DNA from: Fidelibacterota bacterium
GTDB lineage: Bacteria > Fidelibacterota > Marinisomatia > Marinisomatales > J089
Direction of reading: 5' to 3'
Length of the DNA: 6,332 nt
Assembly (NCBI GenBank): GCA_003695105.1
Contig: RFIZ01000052.1
Span: forward strand, 1 to 6,332
The position numbers were made by a program, and so were the translations under genes. Numbering within the stretch: position 1 is the first letter of the stretch; the number at the start of each line of letters is the position of its first letter. Positions 5,689 through 6,332 of the stretch are shown here, one piece after another. The notes under the pieces are model-generated. The model ran no database searches, was not told the origin of the DNA, and saw only the letters and a program-made list of their open reading frames with translations.

Positions 5689-6332
5689 GCGCAGGCGATG
5701 GTGATCTGAAGGGGACTATCCACCGTCAGCGGTTCGCCGGCATAGGAGCCCAGCTTGGCCACAATCCGGAAGCCGGCTTCCGCCAGCAGGCGTTCCACCG
5801 TATCGGGAAACAACATGCGCATGGAAAACCGGTACCTTTCCGGCGGGTCGTCTTCCCGGAAAAAATACCAGGTAACGTCCAGCACCTCCCGCACCGGATC
5901 GTAGGTGGTGCGTTCCCGGATAGTGCAGGTACCGCCCCGGGGATGATGAAATTCCTTTACGGGATAAAACCGGTCGGGGTCGCGGTGGAGAAAAGCGGAG
6001 GCGGGTACAAACACATCCAACAGGAAGCGTCCTTCCGCAGACAAATGCCGCCGGACACAGGCCAGGCAGTCCCGGGCCTCCTCATCGGTGAGGAGATGCA
6101 GGAAGGAATTGAACCCCACAAAAATAAAATCGAAACGACCGGGCAGATCGAACTGTCGCATGTCTCCGACGACGATGGCACCGTTCAGATGCTGTCGTTC
6201 CAGTTTGGTTCGGGCCCAGGCGGCATAGGGCTCCGATTGTTCCAGACCCGTGTACTCAAAGCCCGCCTGACAGAAAGGGACGGCCAGACGTCCGGTGCCC
6301 GCTCCCAGCTCCAGCACCCGGTTCCCGGGGGC
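5685..6332 (-). CDS. Class I SAM-dependent methyltransferase, N-terminus missing (partial)
   Basis: The frame is open to the right window edge and gives 215 residues. A GTG at 6315-6317 could be called as a start, but it sits inside SAM motif I: the five codons before it read APGNR, giving GNRVLELGAGTGR. The true start is therefore outside the window. Counting from the edge, motif I is VLELGAGTG (6-14), the acidic residue binding the SAM ribose is probably Glu31 (GLEQSE), motif III-like GDMRQFDL is at 56-63, and FDFIFVGFNSFLHLL (67-81) is the motif IV strand with the Asn that many methyltransferase-25/11 proteins carry. The C-terminal half (MRMLFPDTVERLLAEAGFR, then DSPLQITIACA) is the usual extra subdomain of small-molecule methyltransferases of unknown substrate. 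It is the first visible gene of the operon and overlaps the HAD gene by ATGA. Confidence 0.88.
   Translation of the reverse strand, partial: APGNRVLELGAGTGRLAVPFCQAGFEYTGLEQSEPYAAWARTKLERQHLNGAIVVGDMRQFDLPGRFDFIFVGFNSFLHLLTDEEARDCLACVRRHLSAEGRFLLDVFVPASAFLHRDPDRFYPVKEFHHPRGGTCTIRERTTYDPVREVLDVTWYFFREDDPPERYRFSMRMLFPDTVERLLAEAGFRIVAKLGSYAGEPLTVDSPLQITIACA

Overview
The window looks like a chromosomal segment from a GC-rich, diderm bacterium. It holds one long minus-strand operon of five genes and, at the left edge, what is probably the tail of a convergent plus-strand gene. Diderm architecture is read from the last gene of the operon, which has a signal peptide, periplasm-type domains and an Omp85/BamA-like barrel ending in Phe. 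A UbiE/MenG quinone methyltransferase indicates a respiratory quinone. The N-terminal style of the large protein and its mix of PD40 blades with a barrel remind me of FCB-group lineages (Marinimicrobia, Calditrichota, Ignavibacteria-like). That placement is an impression, not a demonstrated assignment.

Layout, in the direction of transcription (right to left): (1) a class I SAM-dependent methyltransferase, cut by the right edge of the window; (2) a HAD-superfamily hydrolase of the YihX-like type; (3) UbiE/MenG, with a TTG start; (4) a small exported protein, probably a beta-propeller; (5) a 994-residue exported protein joining a zincin-type metallopeptidase domain (HELQH plus a downstream Glu), a TolB/PD40-like propeller and an Omp85-like C-terminal barrel. 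Every junction overlaps: three are ATGA and one is TTGAGTGA. The genes are therefore almost certainly co-transcribed and translationally coupled. The first three products are cytoplasmic metabolic enzymes and the last two are envelope proteins. The envelope pair is the likeliest functional unit. I see no sequence evidence that links it mechanistically to quinone methylation.

Positions 59-508 are non-coding between convergent genes and repeat-rich. They contain two composite cassettes, each a short nonamer array followed by an approximately 126-bp block that reads in an unbroken 7-bp phase (18 heptamers each). The two blocks are about 87% identical by hand alignment and share an imperfect hairpin. 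No convincing intrinsic terminator was found for either flanking gene.

There are no tRNA or rRNA genes, insertion sequences, CRISPR arrays or defence genes visible. The two observations most worth following are the domain architecture of the 994-residue protein and the heptamer-phased intergenic cassettes.
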